64,000 nt of DNA from Treponema maltophilum ATCC 51939 (lineage in GTDB: Bacteria; Spirochaetota; Spirochaetia; Treponematales; Treponemataceae): the NCBI RefSeq assembly GCF_000413055.1, contig NZ_KE332518.1:1303583-1367582 (forward strand). The letters are read 5' to 3'. The first letter of the stretch is position 1. Every line of letters begins with the position of its first letter. Both the position numbers and the translations under genes were made by a program. The notes beneath the pieces are model-generated. The model saw only the letters and a list, made by a program, of their open reading frames with translations, did no database searches and was not told the origin of the DNA. Shown one piece after another: positions 61,494 to 64,000 of this stretch.

Positions 61494-62339
61494 TTATATT
61501 TGTTTTACTATCCAATGAGTAGGATATTTTTCTTTTAGTTCACTATATTTTTTCTCTTTTGTTTTCAAGTCTTCTTCCTGTTGCCAAGAATAAACTTTTA
61601 TCGGAATACATTCTGGAAATAATTTTTCAGCCTCTTTTATCAGTTTTCTTGCTTCGGCCGGTTTACCTTGATTTATTACTGTTTCTATTTCATGTAATAA
61701 AAGTAAATTAGGAATTACTTTCTGATTAAACCTTTCCTTATAAATTTTTTCGATTTCTGTAAGGATCATAAAATCCAATTCCGACGAGAATTGTTGTGCG
61801 ACCCCATAATACAACCATATTCCATACAAAATATCTCTATTTGTAACTCTCGGATCTCCTATATCCCATTTTATTTGATCTACAACTTTGTTTATAGATT
61901 TTGTCACAAACGGATTCTCATCTCCATTAAATAAGAGAATCAATGCATCAAGGTATCCCTTAATATTATCATTCTTATCTTTTTTTACATTTTCAGATTC
62001 TGTCATTATGTAGATTGGCATCAGAGGAAAAGGCATTTCTAAATCCAAAATACCGTCCTTATCAAAATCAAATATATACAGCTCTGAGCCATTTATAAAT
62101 TCAAGAATTCCAACATTTTCTTCATTTATTTTTACTAAAATTATATCTTCAAATTCAAGATTTTCTTTTGGAGCCAATAATTTCATATTCGATTCCGGTA
62201 TTGCATTCAATTGACCTGAATGCAAGAGAACGGAATTCTCTTCAACTTTTGAAAACTTGTCTCCTACTTTGAAAGGTGTTTTTGCATACAGTAAAAATGA
62301 AGTAAATAATAATATTATAAAAACTTTTATCCTTTTCAT
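61494..62339 (-). CDS. Cassette-borne secreted protein of unknown function
   Basis: A 281-residue protein from ATG 62339 (MKRIKVFIILLFTSFLLYA), with a signal peptide cleaved near residue 19. The longer frame from 62396 starts inside attC site 3 and is not used. The N-terminal half has LEFINGSELYIFDFDKDGI, with a short calcium-loop-like DFDKDGILDLE. The C-terminal half is helical (LTEIEKIYKERFNQ, AEARKLIKEAEKLFPE) and could hold two TPR-like repeats. No family is recognised. It is followed two bases later by attC site 2. The A+T-rich codons suit a cassette gene. Confidence 0.75.
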   Translation of the reverse strand: MKRIKVFIILLFTSFLLYAKTPFKVGDKFSKVEENSVLLHSGQLNAIPESNMKLLAPKENLEFEDIILVKINEENVGILEFINGSELYIFDFDKDGILDLEMPFPLMPIYIMTESENVKKDKNDNIKGYLDALILLFNGDENPFVTKSINKVVDQIKWDIGDPRVTNRDILYGIWLYYGVAQQFSSELDFMILTEIEKIYKERFNQKVIPNLLLLHEIETVINQGKPAEARKLIKEAEKLFPECIPIKVYSWQQEEDLKTKEKKYSELKEKYPTHWIVKQI

Positions 62340-62372
62340 CTTTTTTTCCCTAACCACGTCGGCGGTGCATCC

Positions 62373-62438
62373 GCCTAACCCTATTTTAAACCGCAACCAG
62401 ACTTGTCCCTGTTGTCGGCGCTGAAGCGGGTGTTATGT
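62373..62438 (-). repeat. attC site 3
   Basis: A 66-bp site. In cassette orientation it runs from ACATAAC (62432-62438) to GTTAGGC (62373-62379), the latter a full match to GTTRRRY, followed by GGATGCACCGCC. The site overlaps the stop codon of the peptidase gene. Confidence 0.7.
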
Positions 62439-63473
62439 GCTGCTCTCAAATCTGATTACCTGCTCTCGTGTATCGACGTAAGCCGTTACTCCAAAAGGAA
62501 TAATACATTTGGGAGACGAATGTCCTATGTTTACATTATAAACGATCGGCAGATTTGAATCTTCTACTGTTTCAATTAAAATCTTTTTATAATCGTTATA
62601 ATAAACTTCATCCATAGGTTTGCCGACGATAATTCCCTTTATTACGGAAAAGATACCTGTTTCTTTCAATTTTATCAGCATTTTTTTATACAGCTCGGGA
62701 GGAGCTTTCTCTTCACTCGATTCAAGAAGGAGAATTTTATCCGTCCAATCGTCCGGTGCCGGAAATAAATTATATTTTGTACACAAATCAACTGTGTCGG
62801 AATAACGGGAATTATCAAGCATATCATAAACGGATTCTATGCAGCCGCCTAAAATTTGCCCGTTAAATGCAGCACTGCCTTGTAAAAGTTCAAAACCTGA
62901 ATTTTTATGTTTGTCTTTGGGAACACCGATTTGAGATTCATCAAATGATTTTCTTTCTTCATACCAATATTCACTCGGCCGTATTTCCCTTATCGTTCCG
63001 GCACGAATCAATTCTTCAAAATACTTACGCGTATACGGAAGCATCTCATTATCAAGCTCACAAATATCGGGAAGAAAGGCCTGACCGTAAAAAGTATGTA
63101 AGCCCGCTTTATGCAGCATAAAATGATTTACGGTCGTATCCGAATAGCCTAAAAATATTTTTTTATTATCTTTGACAGCGTTTTTAAGCTCATTATTTTC
63201 AAAAAGATAAGGTAAAAGGCGGTATGTATCATCTCCTCCTATCGCACATAAAATCATATCTACGGATTTATCATTCAAAGTAGTTAACAAATCTTCAGCC
63301 CTTGATTCAGGGTGCTCGGACAAATACGTCATTCCTTTTAAGGCATTTTCAGTAGTAACGACTTCAAGACCGTAATCATGGAGTCTTTTCATCCCAATCT
63401 TTACTTCATGCCGAACAAACGATTCTCCGAGAATTCCGCTTGAAAGACTTATTATTGCGACCTTTTTTATCAA
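62433..63473 (-). CDS. Cassette-borne S66-family peptidase (LD-carboxypeptidase/MccF type)
   Basis: A 346-residue protein of family S66. The start is TTG 63473 with GGAGG six bases upstream. Motifs are VAIISLSSGILGE at the N-terminus, ILCAIGGDDTYRLLPYL, and FLGYSDTTVNHFMLHKAG, where Ser of GYSDTT is the nucleophile. The Glu-containing segment GGCIESVYDML follows, and GHSSPKCIIPFGV near the C-terminus holds the catalytic His. Family members are either LdcA, which trims murein tetrapeptides, or MccF, which destroys microcin C-type aminoacyl-nucleotides. MccF-like proteins often occur singly and give immunity, which fits a mobile cassette. Sequence alone does not decide. Confidence 0.87.
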   Translation of the reverse strand: MIKKVAIISLSSGILGESFVRHEVKIGMKRLHDYGLEVVTTENALKGMTYLSEHPESRAEDLLTTLNDKSVDMILCAIGGDDTYRLLPYLFENNELKNAVKDNKKIFLGYSDTTVNHFMLHKAGLHTFYGQAFLPDICELDNEMLPYTRKYFEELIRAGTIREIRPSEYWYEERKSFDESQIGVPKDKHKNSGFELLQGSAAFNGQILGGCIESVYDMLDNSRYSDTVDLCTKYNLFPAPDDWTDKILLLESSEEKAPPELYKKMLIKLKETGIFSVIKGIIVGKPMDEVYYNDYKKILIETVEDSNLPIVYNVNIGHSSPKCIIPFGVTAYVDTREQVIRFESST

Positions 63474-63504
63474 TTTTTACCTCCGGTGCTCCGGTGCGGG
63501 CGTC

Positions 63505-63569
63505 CGCTAACAATTACTTGTGCCACAGCACGGCTTAACCGTGTGTCGGTTACAAACCCTATATTATAC
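63505..63569 (-). repeat. attC site 4
   Basis: A 65-bp site. In cassette orientation it runs from GTATAAT (63563-63569) to GTTAGCG (63505-63511), then GACGCCCGCACCGG. Its inner sequence GGGTTTGTAACCGACACACGG is close to that of site 1. It overlaps the end of the next cassette gene. Confidence 0.65.
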
Positions 63570-64000
63570 GATTTTTATCTATAAACGTAAATACATCCGG
63601 CAAAGCAAAATCATAAACATCTCTTATATCGACACCATAATATGATTTTACCCTTTCTATGATTCCTTTTTTTATTCTTTCTTTCTTGTCATCATCAACA
63701 TCACAATAGAAGAGTTCCAGATATGTTTCATCAGAATAAAAGCCTTTGTAAAAATCCATACCAAGAATTTTATCAAAAAATTCTACTGCAAAACTTTCAT
63801 TTTTTAGGATTTTCTCATCTGATGCAAATTCTAATTCTTTTCTTTCCCATGGTTTTGGTACATATTCATTATTTTTTTTGTATAAATCGAACTTTTCACA
63901 AAGCCTTCCAAATGCTTCTTTGAAATTTTTACCGTGTCCAACCATTCCTGCCCAAAACAGAATCCGCACACCGAATTTTATATTTTCTTGCTGAGCACTC
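63559..64000 (-). CDS. Cassette gene of unknown function, 5' end outside window
   Basis: The frame is open from the window edge (reading AQQENIKFGVRILFWAGMV) and ends at 63559. At least 147 residues are present, with no ribosome binding site or certain start inside the window; a GTG at 63969 is possible but unsupported. The visible protein is charged and mostly helical (GHGKNFKEAFGRLCEKFDLY, KKERIKKGIIERVKSYYG), with an aromatic beta stretch (ETYLELFYCDVDDD). I recognise no family. Its stop lies inside attC site 4, as expected for a compact cassette. Confidence 0.65.
   Translation of the reverse strand, partial: SAQQENIKFGVRILFWAGMVGHGKNFKEAFGRLCEKFDLYKKNNEYVPKPWERKELEFASDEKILKNESFAVEFFDKILGMDFYKGFYSDETYLELFYCDVDDDKKERIKKGIIERVKSYYGVDIRDVYDFALPDVFTFIDKNRII

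Larger units (their letters stand above)
59776..64000 (-). mobile_element. Chromosomal integron cassette array (distal part)
   Basis: Five minus-strand, A+T-rich genes or gene remnants, each followed by an attC-like palindromic site, run to the window edge. Sites at 60748, 61430, 62373 and 63505 share a core-box pair, a 60-67 bp length and a conserved flank GxACxCCCGCACCGG or GATGCACC. Cassettes read toward lower coordinates, so attI and the integrase gene should lie beyond base 64000. A chromosomal integron is established in T. denticola. No integrase gene is inside the window, so this is inferred from the sites. Confidence 0.78.

Noticed and set aside
60748-63569. CRISPR array
   Set aside because: The repeated sites are about 65 bp, divergent, palindromic and separated by whole genes, which fits attC sites and not CRISPR repeats.

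Overview
The window is a contiguous piece of a spirochaete chromosome, almost certainly a Treponema of the oral/host-associated type. Supporting signs are a FlaA flagellar sheath protein gene, a spiro-SPASM family protein, a pyruvate phosphate dikinase, an ODP/chemoreceptor pair of the kind described in T. denticola, and a tmRNA tag ending in YALAA. The base composition is mid-range with frequent GCG, CGC and CGAA words. Two stretches are visibly richer in A+T and look acquired: 27.0-32.4 kb and 59.8-64.0 kb.

Layout. 0-12.6 kb: 3' end of secA, a half-size EamA transporter, ppdK, capA-hrpA, hemW with a signal-peptidase-like gene, a YoaK-family membrane protein and glgC. 12.6-15.1 kb: a hairpin-rich non-coding stretch, an acidic-repeat SPOR protein and a small secreted protein. 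15.1-21.7 kb: an overlapping operon of a NusG paralogue, a sugar-nucleotide dehydratase, a PLP aminotransferase and three xanthine-dehydrogenase-like subunits whose cofactor motifs are degraded. 21.7-26.9 kb (minus strand): yebC-ruvC-DNA adenine methylase-ruvA-ruvB-queA. 27.0-32.4 kb: an A+T-rich island with aspD-aspT (aspartate to alanine plus CO2) and two IS remnants or elements, bracketed by inverted copies of a palindromic repeat. 32.4-35.0 kb: a small zinc-ribbon protein, a DinG-like helicase and tRNA-Glu. 35.2-46 kb (minus strand): a RelA/SpoT-TPR fusion, flaA, and a tightly overlapping six-gene operon (spiro-SPASM, glycosyltransferase, a three-part SpsF/PseG/methyltransferase fusion, ATP-grasp, amidase, GerMN-like) that looks like a glycan and envelope module. 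46-54.5 kb: ODP with its soluble chemoreceptor, tgt with a HEAT protein, lptF-lptG, dut, trpS and tmRNA. 55-59.7 kb: an Mbeg1-like hydrolase, a 7TM-type chemoreceptor and a cation diffusion facilitator. 59.8 kb to the end: a chromosomal integron cassette array on the minus strand, with four attC-like sites, a degenerate fifth, and A+T-rich cassette genes.

Two themes cut across the window. At least six genes (capA, yoaK-like, nusG-like, ruvA, mbeg1-like, CDF) have a good -35/17/-10 promoter whose -10 box ends only 6-8 nt before the ATG and no Shine-Dalgarno sequence, so their mRNAs should be leaderless. A family of short palindromes whose loop reads ACA-(N)GGA-(N)GT occurs in the non-coding stretch at 12.7-12.9 kb and at both ends of the aspD-aspT island; the loop closely resembles the CsrA-binding consensus. 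No CRISPR array, rRNA or prophage was seen.
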